From DATKUK01 sp035530655 (lineage in GTDB: Bacteria > Planctomycetota > Phycisphaerae > UBA1845 > DATKUK01): a stretch of 64,000 bases of DNA. The translations under genes were made by a program, and so were the position numbers. The notes below the pieces were generated by a model. The model saw nothing but the letters and a program-made list of their open reading frames with translations. It did not search any database and was not told the DNA's origin. The stretch's first letter is position 1. Each line of letters opens with the position of its first letter. Positions 26,730 through 35,296 of the stretch are shown piece by piece. The DNA lies in assembly GCA_035530655.1 (NCBI GenBank), contig DATKUK010000067.1, positions 45,441-109,440 of the forward strand, written 5' to 3'.

Positions 26730-26759
26730 TTGTCACCATTTCGGTTTGCTTTTTATACT
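26730..26759 (+). promoter_or_regulatory. Sigma70-type promoter of the candidate small RNA
   Basis: TTGTCA (26730-26735), an 18-bp spacer, then TATACT (26754-26759). Both boxes are close to the sigma70 consensus and AT-rich against the local background. The predicted start is near 26766. No protein start codon with an SD follows before the terminator at 26902. Confidence 0.6.
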
Positions 26760-26765
26760 TCTTGA

Positions 26766-26937
26766 TGTACACTTCTAATGGCAGTAAGGCTTATCTGGCA
26801 GCGACTTCTCGTCGTGCCTGCTGAAACGTAATGTCGACCGAGCATCGACGATGCGCCGAAGAACTCGGGCGCAGGCAGGTACGCGATGTATCTTTGCGGA
26901 TGCGGTGCCGCCCGCGTGGGGCGGCGCCGCTTTTTTT
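26766..26937 (+). ncRNA. Candidate structured small RNA (about 170 nt), family unknown
   Basis: Bounded by a sigma70-type promoter upstream and a strong rho-independent terminator at its 3' end. Predicted pairings: TGCCTGC with GCAGGCA (26815-26821 with 26871-26877), enclosing CCGAG/CTCGG (26838-26842 with 26864-26868) and CATC/GATG (26843-26846 with 26850-26853). It does not show the conserved motifs of SRP RNA, RNase P RNA or tmRNA, and it is not a simple rod like 6S RNA. It is inferred from signals only; expression is unproven. Confidence 0.45.
26902..26937 (+). terminator. Strong rho-independent terminator
   Basis: GC-rich stem GCGG-t-GCCGCCC / GGGCGGC-g-CCGC with a short GCGTG loop (26902-26930), followed by seven T (26931-26937). 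Plus-strand orientation. No annotated gene ends just upstream, which is why a small RNA is proposed. Confidence 0.8.
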
Positions 26938-27266
26938 ACAGCCGCACCACACCGTGATCGAGTTTGTTTCGTGCAGTGGGTGCGTACTCCGGTTGCGCCG
27001 GCCGTGGTCGTGCCGGACGACGGTGGCCGGATTGTTGCGCACTTAGAAGGGCGGGGCCGCGCGCGGGATGAGTCGGACGCTTGGGCCTGCCTCATCATCC
27101 TATGCCGCTTTGGGCTGCCGGCAGCGGCGTCGCAGGTCGCTGGCATGACGGCAGCGGGCGCTATACCATCGCACCCGTGATGAGACGTCCGGTGCATCGG
27201 CCGCCGCCGGGGTGACGGCGCCTGCGAACGCTGTCGGGCGTCGGACACCATGAGGAGAGGGTAAGC

Positions 27267-28196
27267 ATGGGATCTTACAGACGCTGCATGGTGGCGACGG
27301 TTCTGTTCGTGCTGATACCGGGCCTGTCGGCGGTGCGTGCCGACGAGAAGAAGCCGCAGCGCGTCAGCTTCAAGACGGCCGATGGCGTGACGATCGTGGC
27401 TGATTACTACGCGCCGGTGCCGCAGGCGGGCCAGAAGGCGCCGATCGCCATCCTGCTGCACATGTATCCAGCCGACCGATCGAGCTGGCGCGATTTCGCC
27501 ATGAATCTGTCGAGCGTGGGCTTTGCCGTGCTGGCTATCGACATGCGGGGGCAAGGCGAAAGCATCGAGCCAGCGGACATGCAACTGGCCGACCGATACA
27601 AGAAGCGCGACCCGACGCTGTTTCGATCGATGCACGAAGACGTAGCCGCAGCGTATCACTGGCTCACCAGGCAGCCGGATGTCGATCGGACGCGTTTTGC
27701 GCTGGTCGGCGCCAGCGTGGGCTGTAGCGTTGCGATGGACTATGCCCGGCAGGACGCATCGGTCGATGTCGTGGTGTGCCTGTCGCCGGGCGCCAACTAC
27801 ATGGGGATCAACTCGCTGGCTCACATCCGCAAGTATGGCGACAGGCCTCTGCTGCTGGCCGCCAGCGAGAAGGAGCGCGACGCGCCCGAGGCGCTGGCCA
27901 AGTCGGTCCCCAGGGCAGTGGTGAAAATCTACCCGATGGGCGGGCGAGATACGTTTGGCATGCACGGCACGAATCTGTTGGCACACGTGCCGGAGCTGGC
28001 CAAGTTGGCGACCGATACGATCCGCGAGGGCGTGGGGAATCCGGCCGCCTCGCCGGTGGTAGCTACTTTCCGTGGGAAGGTATACTACGCACCGGATAAT
28101 CCCTACGTGCAGCAAATCAAGTCGGAGGACCTTCGCTACTTCAGCTCGGCGGCCGAGGCGGAGGCCCGCGGCCTGCGGGCTGCCAGTAGGCCATGA
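27267..28196 (+). CDS. Secreted alpha/beta hydrolase with Ada-like tail
   Basis: 309 residues; GGAGAGGG precedes the ATG. Signal peptide of about 25 residues ending SAVRA. The hydrolase core has ILLHMYPADRSSW (oxyanion region), LAIDMRGQGES, the nucleophile elbow GASVG (Ser about 151) and a late His in FGMHG. It resembles dienelactone hydrolase/acyl-peptidase-like enzymes. The last 45 residues (KVYYAPDNPYVQQIKSEDL, AEAEARGLR) align with the small Ada-type zinc-binding domain, but its cysteines are replaced (YYAPDN where HxxxC is expected, RAASRP where PCxxC is expected). It is probably a periplasmic or extracellular esterase of unknown substrate. Confidence 0.8.
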   Translation: MGSYRRCMVATVLFVLIPGLSAVRADEKKPQRVSFKTADGVTIVADYYAPVPQAGQKAPIAILLHMYPADRSSWRDFAMNLSSVGFAVLAIDMRGQGESIEPADMQLADRYKKRDPTLFRSMHEDVAAAYHWLTRQPDVDRTRFALVGASVGCSVAMDYARQDASVDVVVCLSPGANYMGINSLAHIRKYGDRPLLLAASEKERDAPEALAKSVPRAVVKIYPMGGRDTFGMHGTNLLAHVPELAKLATDTIREGVGNPAASPVVATFRGKVYYAPDNPYVQQIKSEDLRYFSSAAEAEARGLRAASRP

Positions 28197-28307
28197 GTCG
28201 ATGAACTGACAGACCTATACGGCCCTGCCCCGCCCGCCCGCGGCGTGCTGCCGTCCCGGCGACATGTCCGTTGATGCGAAACACGCATGTGCGGAGGAGT
28301 GCGTACG

Positions 28308-30824
28308 ATGAGCGATGCCGTTGGGTCGCCGATTTCCGACCTGTTTGTCGTTCCTGATTTCGATCGCGGCAGGATTGTCGTCAGTTTCACACCCCCCGCC
28401 GACTGCACGGCTGTTACGTGGCGCCTATGGAAGGCGGACCGACAAATCGCCGACGGCAAGGTGAAGCCAGGCGAAGATGCATCCATCACGCGATTTGAAG
28501 CCGACATGGGCGACTTCGTGCCCTGGACAGTCGGCGAGCCGTTTCTCTACATGTTGGAGCTGTCGCTCGGTTCGGGCAGCCAGGACGTGGTGGTCCGTCA
28601 GCGGTTCGGCATGCGGAAGATCCACGTCGAGGGCAATCAGATCTTCTTTAACAACCAGCCGTTTTACGTTCGCGGGCACATTCGCGGGCGCGAGGCGCAC
28701 GATCACCCGAACCTGATGGGCGTCTCCGAGCGCGAGTACTACGTCAAGAACATCGAGGCGGCCAAGCGTTACGGTTTCAATCTGATTCGCTTCCACTCGC
28801 GCGTGCCGCCGGAGGTGTATTTCGACACGGCCGACGAACTGGGCATGCTCACGCACATCGAGATGCGCAAGTACTACGGCAAGTACCAGAGCGAGCGGGA
28901 GTTGATGGATCATCAGGCCCATTTGGTAAGCGAAGCCGACTGGGTGGAGATGATCCTGCGACTGAGGAATCATCCGTCGCTCTTTGCGTACTGTCTGGGC
29001 AACGAGATCGACGATCCGGGCAGGAATCCCGAGGTGCAACACCTGGCCAGGGCAACCAAGAAGCTCGATACGACGCGACTGTTCATCGATACCTGTGCGC
29101 GGGGCCAGTACGACCGGGGCAACGTGGACTTCGACGTGCAGCATATGGGTTACTTCGCGCCGTTCGCTCGGCACGATGATATGTTCGACACGACGGGCAA
29201 CTGGCGCATCTTCGGCTCGGTTGACAGTCGAGCGATGGTCGAACAGGCCGAAGGCGGCGGGTCAACCGACCGGACATGCCGCGAGCTACATGTGGATCGG
29301 CCGGTGATCGCCCATGAAATCTGTCACTACACGGCTCTTTGCGACCTGGACGCGTTGGGCGGTAAGTTTGACCGTTACGGTGCGGAAAGGCCCTGGTGGA
29401 TTGGTGAACTGAAGAAGCTCGTCCGGCAGAAGAGCCTGAAGCAGGACTACGCGAAGATGCTGGCGGCATCAGAATGGTATCAGTACATCTGGCGGAAGCA
29501 ATGCATCGAGCGCGTGCGGCGAAGTCCGATCCTGTGCGGCTTTCATTTCCTGCAACTGGCCGACACCGAGCGATACGAAAACGCTAACGGCCTGCTGGAT
29601 TGCTTCGACGATCCGAAGGGCTGCACGCCCGAGCAATTCCTGCCATTCAACGCCGACACGGTGCTGATTGCCGACTTGCCGGTCCGCAGCTTCTTCGAGG
29701 GCACGTCGCTCGAAATTCCGATCTGGCTGTCGCATTGCTCCGGAACCATTGGCGGCGAGGCAACGCTGCGATGGGAACTCGCCAGCCGTGACGGCCGTTC
29801 GGTCCGGGTGAGCGGCAGGATGGAGGGGTTTGACCTGGATCGAAGGGGGCTGCGCAGGCTCTGCACCGTCCAGCTTACGCTGCCGAAGGTGGCGACGGCG
29901 CAGGCGCTGCGTTTCTCGTGCAGGCTCGTGCCGGCGCGGTCCGAGGCGTCTGGGGTGGTGACCGCCAACGAGTGGAGCCTATGGCTCTTCCCGAATCGGC
30001 CCGAGGCCCTGCCGGCTGACACACTGACCGTCGACCTCGCAGAGGTCGACCTGGCCCGACGATACCGGCAGTTGCAGTTTGACGGCGGCCCGCCGAATGT
30101 GGGGAGACTGTACATCACCGATCGGTTCGGACCTGAGTTGTTGGGGCACCTGGGCAGCGGCGGCGACGCGATGGTGCTCTATCGCATCGCCGAGAACCAC
30201 GACCGCCAGGCCCGGCGCGAGTCGTACTATCTGCCGTCGACGCAGGACCGTTTCAAGAACATCATTTGGGATCGGGGGCACAACCAGGGAGGGTTCATGC
30301 GGCCCAGCGGCGCGCTGGCGGGCTTTCCGCACAACGACTACATCGATTTCCAGTTCTGCAACCTGATCGACGACTGTGACAAGATCGACCTGGACGACTT
30401 CCCCGTGCCGGTCGAGCCGATCATTCAGGGAGTGGACAAGGCCTCGCGCGACCGCTTCGACGTGTTTACGTTCAAACTCCGCGAGCTTCAGCCGGACTGG
30501 ACGCTCCGCAAGTTCGCCTACCTTTTTGAGCTGCGCGTGGGTAACGGCCGCCTTCTCGTCTGCGGTCTCAACTTCCGAGGTTTGGCCGGCGACGTTCCCG
30601 AGGTGTGCGGACTGTTCGAGTCGCTGTATCGGTACGTCCGCAGCGAGGCGTTCCAGCCATCCGCCTCGATCCTGGCGGACAAGTTGGCAGCATACCTGCA
30701 AGCCAAGGGCTCGGCGCCACGGATCAAGGAACGGATGATGACGCAGTTCTGGCAACTGGACGACGCCCCGCTCGAATCAGACAAGTTCTGGAAAGAGGCA
30801 GAGGCCCACATCCGCCGTGGGTGA
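28308..30824 (+). CDS. Glycoside hydrolase family 2-like enzyme
   Basis: 838 residues from the ATG at 28308 (GGAGGAG eight bases upstream). No signal peptide is seen, so it is probably cytoplasmic. An Ig/jelly-roll N-terminus is followed by the hallmark linker FGMRKIHVEGNQIFFNNQPF and a TIM barrel (VRGHIRGREAHDHPN, NLIRFHSRVPPEVYFDTADE). The general acid/base is probably Glu233 in LGNEID; HEICHY may carry the nucleophile. The last 300 residues form additional beta domains. Family members are beta-galactosidases, beta-glucuronidases or beta-mannosidases; the specificity is not determinable here. It stands alone, without transport genes. Confidence 0.82.
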   Translation: MSDAVGSPISDLFVVPDFDRGRIVVSFTPPADCTAVTWRLWKADRQIADGKVKPGEDASITRFEADMGDFVPWTVGEPFLYMLELSLGSGSQDVVVRQRFGMRKIHVEGNQIFFNNQPFYVRGHIRGREAHDHPNLMGVSEREYYVKNIEAAKRYGFNLIRFHSRVPPEVYFDTADELGMLTHIEMRKYYGKYQSERELMDHQAHLVSEADWVEMILRLRNHPSLFAYCLGNEIDDPGRNPEVQHLARATKKLDTTRLFIDTCARGQYDRGNVDFDVQHMGYFAPFARHDDMFDTTGNWRIFGSVDSRAMVEQAEGGGSTDRTCRELHVDRPVIAHEICHYTALCDLDALGGKFDRYGAERPWWIGELKKLVRQKSLKQDYAKMLAASEWYQYIWRKQCIERVRRSPILCGFHFLQLADTERYENANGLLDCFDDPKGCTPEQFLPFNADTVLIADLPVRSFFEGTSLEIPIWLSHCSGTIGGEATLRWELASRDGRSVRVSGRMEGFDLDRRGLRRLCTVQLTLPKVATAQALRFSCRLVPARSEASGVVTANEWSLWLFPNRPEALPADTLTVDLAEVDLARRYRQLQFDGGPPNVGRLYITDRFGPELLGHLGSGGDAMVLYRIAENHDRQARRESYYLPSTQDRFKNIIWDRGHNQGGFMRPSGALAGFPHNDYIDFQFCNLIDDCDKIDLDDFPVPVEPIIQGVDKASRDRFDVFTFKLRELQPDWTLRKFAYLFELRVGNGRLLVCGLNFRGLAGDVPEVCGLFESLYRYVRSEAFQPSASILADKLAAYLQAKGSAPRIKERMMTQFWQLDDAPLESDKFWKEAEAHIRRG

Positions 30825-31066
30825 GGCCCGATGCCCCGATGGCGGCGGACGCATGCGGGCACGCCGGCGCCGATGGGCCGACGAGTGGTCGCGTCCGATA
30901 GGTCTTGCTGGCGGGACGGATGGTCAAATGGTAGACTTGCCCCGGTCGAGGCGCGGCGCCTGCAAGCAAGCAGGGCAAGCTTGCCGGCCGGAGTGTTGAC
31001 CCGCCGTACCGGGCCTCCAACAATTGTGTGCATCGACAGTTACGTACCCAACAGGCGAAACGCCTA

Positions 31067-32398
31067 ATGCCAAAACGCAATGTGGCCTGGATTCTGGTCA
31101 TTCTGATCATCGGGGTGTTGACCTGGCAGCTGCCGCCGACGGTGGCGCGACGCGATGCCGTCTATCAGACCTTCGGCTCGCTGGTGGACATACGGGCACA
31201 GATCCATCGCCGCTACGTGGAAGAGGTCGACGACGAGGAGCTTGTGCGCGGGGCCATCGACGGCATGCTTCGGCGCCTCGATCCGTTCAGCACCTACATC
31301 CCACCGGACGAATACGGGGACTTTCAGGAACGCACCAATGGTGAGCTGCATGGCGTCGGCATCGAGATCCATGTGATGAACGGTGAACTGACGGTCACCT
31401 CGCCCATCGACGAGACGCCGGCGTTTTACGCGGGGATCATGCCGGGCGACGTCATCACAGAGATCAACGGCGAGAGCACCGAACATCTCAGCATCTCCGA
31501 AACCGCCAGACGGATCAAAGGACAGCCGGGCACAAAGGTTACACTTACGCTTCGCCGTGCGGCCACCGGCAAAACTGAGCAGGTGACCATCACACGCCAG
31601 GCCATCAATCTGCCCACCGTGAAAGGCTGGTCGCGCAAGGTCGACGGCAGTTGGGACTACATGATCGACCCCGAACAGCGCATCGGCTACGTGCGACTGG
31701 CCAGCTTCGTGCCCACCACGCTCAGACAGCTGGACGAAGTCGTGGAGCAACTGCAGGCCGAGTCGATGCAGGCTCTGATCCTTGACTTACGCTTTAACCC
31801 AGGCGGGTTGCTAAGCAGCGCCGTCGATGTAGGCGACCGCTTTCTGACCGAAGGCGTTATCGTCGAAACCCGCGGGCGATGGCAGCGCAGCGAGAAGCAC
31901 GTCGCCAAGGCTGAAGGCACCTATCCGAACTTCCCGATGGTCGTATTGGTGAATCGTGTCACCGCCAGTGCGGCCGAGATCGTGGCCGGGGCACTGGGCG
32001 ATCACCACCGCGCCCTCGTGATCGGTGAGAGGACGCTGGGGAAAGGAAGCGTGCAAAACGTCATCGAGTTGGAGGGCCACGAGTCGGCCATCAAACTGAC
32101 GACCGCCTACTACTACCTGCCCAACGGGGAACTGATCCATCGTACGCCGGCCGCCGACAAGTCGGGCAAATGGGGCGTCGAGCCGTTGGTTGAGATCCGC
32201 CTCACGGACGAGGAGACCAAAGAGATCCTCGAGAGCCGGCGTGAGAGCAGCGTCCTGCGGACCGGCGGGAGTACAAGCTCACCGGCCTCGTCGGACGACG
32301 TGGCGGTCGACCGGCCCAGCCCGGTCATCGACCGACAGCTTCGACAGGGACTGATCCAGTTGCGCGTCAAGCTCCACGAACAGGCCGACGCCGCCTAG
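31067..32398 (+). CDS. S41 carboxyl-terminal processing protease
   Basis: 443 residues from the ATG at 31067; the SD is weak, and an upstream GTG at 31028 is an alternative. One N-terminal membrane anchor (VAWILVILIIGVLTW), then a helical region, a PDZ domain (GVGIEIHVMNGELTVTSPI, AGIMPGDVITEINGE) and the protease domain. The catalytic Ser is in RVTASAAEIVAGAL and the Lys in RTLGKGSVQ, the Ser/Lys dyad of CtpA-type enzymes. It probably acts in the periplasm on C-termini of exported proteins. It is the first of a run of plus-strand genes; tsaD follows after 41 bp. Confidence 0.93.
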   Translation: MPKRNVAWILVILIIGVLTWQLPPTVARRDAVYQTFGSLVDIRAQIHRRYVEEVDDEELVRGAIDGMLRRLDPFSTYIPPDEYGDFQERTNGELHGVGIEIHVMNGELTVTSPIDETPAFYAGIMPGDVITEINGESTEHLSISETARRIKGQPGTKVTLTLRRAATGKTEQVTITRQAINLPTVKGWSRKVDGSWDYMIDPEQRIGYVRLASFVPTTLRQLDEVVEQLQAESMQALILDLRFNPGGLLSSAVDVGDRFLTEGVIVETRGRWQRSEKHVAKAEGTYPNFPMVVLVNRVTASAAEIVAGALGDHHRALVIGERTLGKGSVQNVIELEGHESAIKLTTAYYYLPNGELIHRTPAADKSGKWGVEPLVEIRLTDEETKEILESRRESSVLRTGGSTSSPASSDDVAVDRPSPVIDRQLRQGLIQLRVKLHEQADAA

Positions 32399-32439
32399 CT
32401 CGGCGCCGACCCGCAACGTCACCGCATCCAAACCTGGCT

Positions 32440-33450
32440 ATGACTACCGTCCTGGGTATCGAAACGTCTTGCGATGAAACGGCTGTTGCGATCGTATGCG
32501 ACGGGCGCCGCGTCCTCAGCAACGTGGTCGCGTCGCAGTTCGATCTGCACGCCAAGTACGGCGGGGTCGTGCCGGAGATCGCGTCGCGAGCCCATATCGA
32601 GCGGCTGGACGGCATGATCGCGGCAGCGATGGAGCAGGCAGACGTCGGTCGCGACCAGATCGATCTGGTGTCGGTCAGCAACACGCCGGGGCTGGTAGGT
32701 TCGCTGCTGATCGGCGTGACGGCCGCCAAGACGTTAGCGTGGGCGTGGGCCAAACCGTTGGTGGCCGTCAGCCATGTCGAGGCCCATGCCACATCGGCGG
32801 CCATCGATCTGCCGGCGCCGCCTTGGCCGGCCGTCGCCTTGGTGGTCAGCGGAGGGCATACGAGTCTGTTCTACATCCGCGACTACGACGCCATCGAGCC
32901 GCTGGGCGTCACGATCGACGATGCGGCAGGCGAGGCCTTCGACAAGGTCGCGTCGATCCTCGATCTGGGTTACCCCGGCGGACCGGCGGTCGAACGCACA
33001 GCGGCCGCCGGCAATCCCTGCGCCGTTGACTTCCCGCGGACCATGCTTGGCCCTGACTCGTTGGATTTCTCGTTCAGCGGCATCAAGACCGCCGTGCTCT
33101 ATCACGTGCACGGTCACGGTCAGACCAGCGGGGGACTGGCGCGCCTGAGCCGGCAGGACGTGGCCGATATCGCCGCCAGCTTCCAGCAGGCTGTTGTCGA
33201 TGTATTGGCCCGCAAGACGCTGCTGGCCTTCGAGAAGACGGGTGCCCAGACGGTCGTGGCCGGCGGCGGGGTGACTGCAAATCGCGCCCTGCGACGGCGG
33301 CTCGAGCAGGACTGCCGCGAGGCCGGTGTGGCTCTGCACCTGCCGCCGATGGGCTACTGCACGGACAACGCGGCGATGGTGGCCGTTCTGGGCTATCACC
33401 TGTTTTGCCGCGGCCGGCGATGCGACCTGTCGGTTTCGGCGATGCCCTAG
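32440..33450 (+). CDS. tsaD: tRNA N6-adenosine threonylcarbamoyltransferase
   Basis: Transfers the threonylcarbamoyl group to A37 of ANN-decoding tRNAs, with TsaB, TsaE and TsaC. The 336 residues start MTTVLGIETSCDETAVAIV, the ASKHA-fold signature. The metal-binding histidines are in SHVEAHATSA, and the ATP-loop glycines in VVAGGGVTANRALR. SGGHTSL, GEAFDKVA and the late TDNAAMVA are also conserved. Length and motifs are normal for bacterial TsaD. None of the partner genes is in the window. Confidence 0.96.
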   Translation: MTTVLGIETSCDETAVAIVCDGRRVLSNVVASQFDLHAKYGGVVPEIASRAHIERLDGMIAAAMEQADVGRDQIDLVSVSNTPGLVGSLLIGVTAAKTLAWAWAKPLVAVSHVEAHATSAAIDLPAPPWPAVALVVSGGHTSLFYIRDYDAIEPLGVTIDDAAGEAFDKVASILDLGYPGGPAVERTAAAGNPCAVDFPRTMLGPDSLDFSFSGIKTAVLYHVHGHGQTSGGLARLSRQDVADIAASFQQAVVDVLARKTLLAFEKTGAQTVVAGGGVTANRALRRRLEQDCREAGVALHLPPMGYCTDNAAMVAVLGYHLFCRGRRCDLSVSAMP

Positions 33451-33504
33451 CAAAAGACTGCGGCGTTGCCTGTCCGGCTGGGTCGGCCTACACTACCGGC
33501 AGCC

Positions 33505-34269
33505 ATGGATCCGCAACGTTTGGCGGCTTTGTTGACTGAGGTACGCGACGGCAAGCTCGCGGTCGACCAGGCGCTCGAGCGTCTGGGTACCATGCCGTTC
33601 GAAATGCTGGATTTTGCGACCGTGGATCATCATCGCGCGCTGAGGTGCGGGTTCGCCGAGGTGATCTTCTGTCCGGGTAAGACGCCCGATCAGATCCTGA
33701 CCATTTTTGAAAAGCTGGCGGCGACAGGCACCAACGTGATGGCCAGCCGCGCCGAGTCCGGCGTTTTCGATCGGATCAAAGCGAGATTCCCTGACGCCGA
33801 GTACAACGAACTTGGTCGCACGATCACGTTGCGGCAGGTGCCCGCCAAGCTTAGCCGCGGCACGATCGGGATCGTCTCAGCCGGCACGAGCGATCTGCCG
33901 GTGGCCGAGGAGGCCCGCGTGACGGCTGAGATCATGGACCAGCGAACGCGGACGTTCTACGACGTTGGCATCGCCGGGCTTCACCGCCTGCTGGCGCGCA
34001 ACCAGGAGTTGCGCGCGATGAACGTGCTGGTGGTGGTGGCCGGCATGGAGGGGGCATTGCCGAGCGTGGTGGGCGGCTTGGTGCAGGTGCCCGTGTTGGC
34101 CGTACCCACCAGCGTGGGATACGGAGCCAGCTTTGGGGGCCTGTCTGCGCTGCTGACCATGCTCAATAGTTGCGTGCCCGGCGTGGCCGTGGTGAACATC
34201 GATAACGGCTTCGCCGCAGGGTACCTGGCCGCCCGCATCAACAGTCTGGCCGACCGTCGGCGCGAGTAG
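33505..34269 (+). CDS. larB: LarB, pyridinium-3,5-biscarboxylate mononucleotide synthase
   Basis: 254 residues from ATG 33505 (MDPQRLAALLTEVRDG); the longer frame overlaps the preceding intergenic region. LarB carboxylates and hydrolyses NaAD to make the precursor of the nickel pincer cofactor of LarA. The C-terminal PurE-like domain is clear: RGTIGIVSAGTSDLPVAEEA, YDVGIAGLHRL, VVAGMEGALPSVV, ALPTSVG-like VPTSVGYGASF and CVPGVAVVNIDNGFAAGY. larC and larE, needed to finish the cofactor, are not in the window. Confidence 0.93.
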   Translation: MDPQRLAALLTEVRDGKLAVDQALERLGTMPFEMLDFATVDHHRALRCGFAEVIFCPGKTPDQILTIFEKLAATGTNVMASRAESGVFDRIKARFPDAEYNELGRTITLRQVPAKLSRGTIGIVSAGTSDLPVAEEARVTAEIMDQRTRTFYDVGIAGLHRLLARNQELRAMNVLVVVAGMEGALPSVVGGLVQVPVLAVPTSVGYGASFGGLSALLTMLNSCVPGVAVVNIDNGFAAGYLAARINSLADRRRE

Positions 34270-34300
34270 CGGGCCCATCGGTGTCGTTTCAGTATTGGCG

Positions 34301-35179
34301 ATGAGCAAGTCTCCTGTACGCATTCGTCAGTTGCCGAAGCTCACCCGCCGTGCGTGCGACGCGCACAAGGGCGATTTCGGTCGCGTGCTGGTGGTGGGCG
34401 GCAGTGTGGGCATGGTGGGGGCGCCGGCATTGGCAGCCAACGCGGCGCTTCGTGGCGGCAGCGGGCTCGTGAAAATCGCCTGCCCAAGCATCGCCCAGCA
34501 GGCCATCGCTACACTGGCGCCTTGCGCGACGAGCCAGCCTGTCGCTTCAAACGCCGATGGCCTGATCTCGGGCAAGGCTCGCGCCGACTTGCTAGCCCTG
34601 GCCGACCAGCACGACGTGCTGGCCGTTGGCCCGGGCATGGGCCAATCGGCTGAGTTGAGACGCATCATCGCCTCGCTGCTGAAACTTCCGGACAAGCCGG
34701 TGGTGATTGACGCCGACGGGCTGAATAACCTCGCTGCGGTCCGGTCGTGGTGGCGCACCTGTCGTGCCTCGGCTGTGCTCACCCCCCATCCGGGGGAAAT
34801 GCGGCGTTTGCTGGACGGGGCCGGCCTGAAGATCAACGTCACTAAGCGCGAGGCCGCCGCGATCGCCCTGGCCGAGAAGACCCGTGCCGTGGTGGTGCTC
34901 AAGGGGGCCGGCACGGTGGTCACCGACGCGGCACGGGTTTACGTGAACCGCACCGGCAATCCGGGCATGGCGACGGCCGGCAGCGGCGATGTGCTCACCG
35001 GGCTGGTGGCGGCGGTCCTGGCCCAAGGCCTCGAGCCATTCGAGGCGGCGGTCCTGGGTGTGTGGGCCCACGGTAGGGCCGGCGACCTGGCGGCAGCGGC
35101 GAAAGGGCAGATCGCAGTCATCGCCACCGACCTGCTCGATCATCTGCCGCAAGCCTTACGCACCGTCACCCGCCGATAA
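34301..35179 (+). CDS. nnrD: ADP/ATP-dependent NAD(P)H-hydrate dehydratase
   Basis: 292 residues (ATG 34301; a TTG six bases earlier is possible). It repairs hydrated NAD(P)H in the cytoplasm. Ribokinase-like fold with the family motifs KGDFGRVLVVGGSVGMVGAP, AVGPGMGQ, VIDADGLN, LTPHPGEM, VLKGAGTVV and NPGMATAGSGDVLTG. It corresponds to the YjeF C-terminal domain only; the epimerase domain (NnrE) that is often fused in front is absent. It follows larB by 31 bp and is probably in the same transcript. Confidence 0.94.
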   Translation: MSKSPVRIRQLPKLTRRACDAHKGDFGRVLVVGGSVGMVGAPALAANAALRGGSGLVKIACPSIAQQAIATLAPCATSQPVASNADGLISGKARADLLALADQHDVLAVGPGMGQSAELRRIIASLLKLPDKPVVIDADGLNNLAAVRSWWRTCRASAVLTPHPGEMRRLLDGAGLKINVTKREAAAIALAEKTRAVVVLKGAGTVVTDAARVYVNRTGNPGMATAGSGDVLTGLVAAVLAQGLEPFEAAVLGVWAHGRAGDLAAAAKGQIAVIATDLLDHLPQALRTVTRR

Positions 35180-35296
35180 ACCCTCGCCCGTTCGCCTGCC
35201 GGCGTTTGACCGGGCGGATCAGCGGCCAACAATTCACCGTCGCGTTCACTTTGACGATTACGTGGTCGGAGCCGCGTTCGGCCGGCTTGTGGTCTT

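Larger units (their letters stand above)
26204..27266. other. Gene-free 1.06-kb divergent intergenic region
   Basis: It lies between divergent genes. No convincing protein gene is seen on either strand; ORFs here lack SD sites and domains. It contains a run of strong hairpins (26566-26698), a sigma70-type promoter (26730-26759) and a strong plus-strand terminator (26902-26937), listed separately. The 26204-26476 part must hold the promoter of the repeat-protein gene; no known riboswitch was recognised in it. Confidence 0.6.

Noticed and set aside
26766..26937. Identification as 6S, SRP or RNase P RNA
   Set aside because: Conserved motifs (such as GGAAGGAAGC or GAGGAAAGTCC) are absent, so no family name is given.
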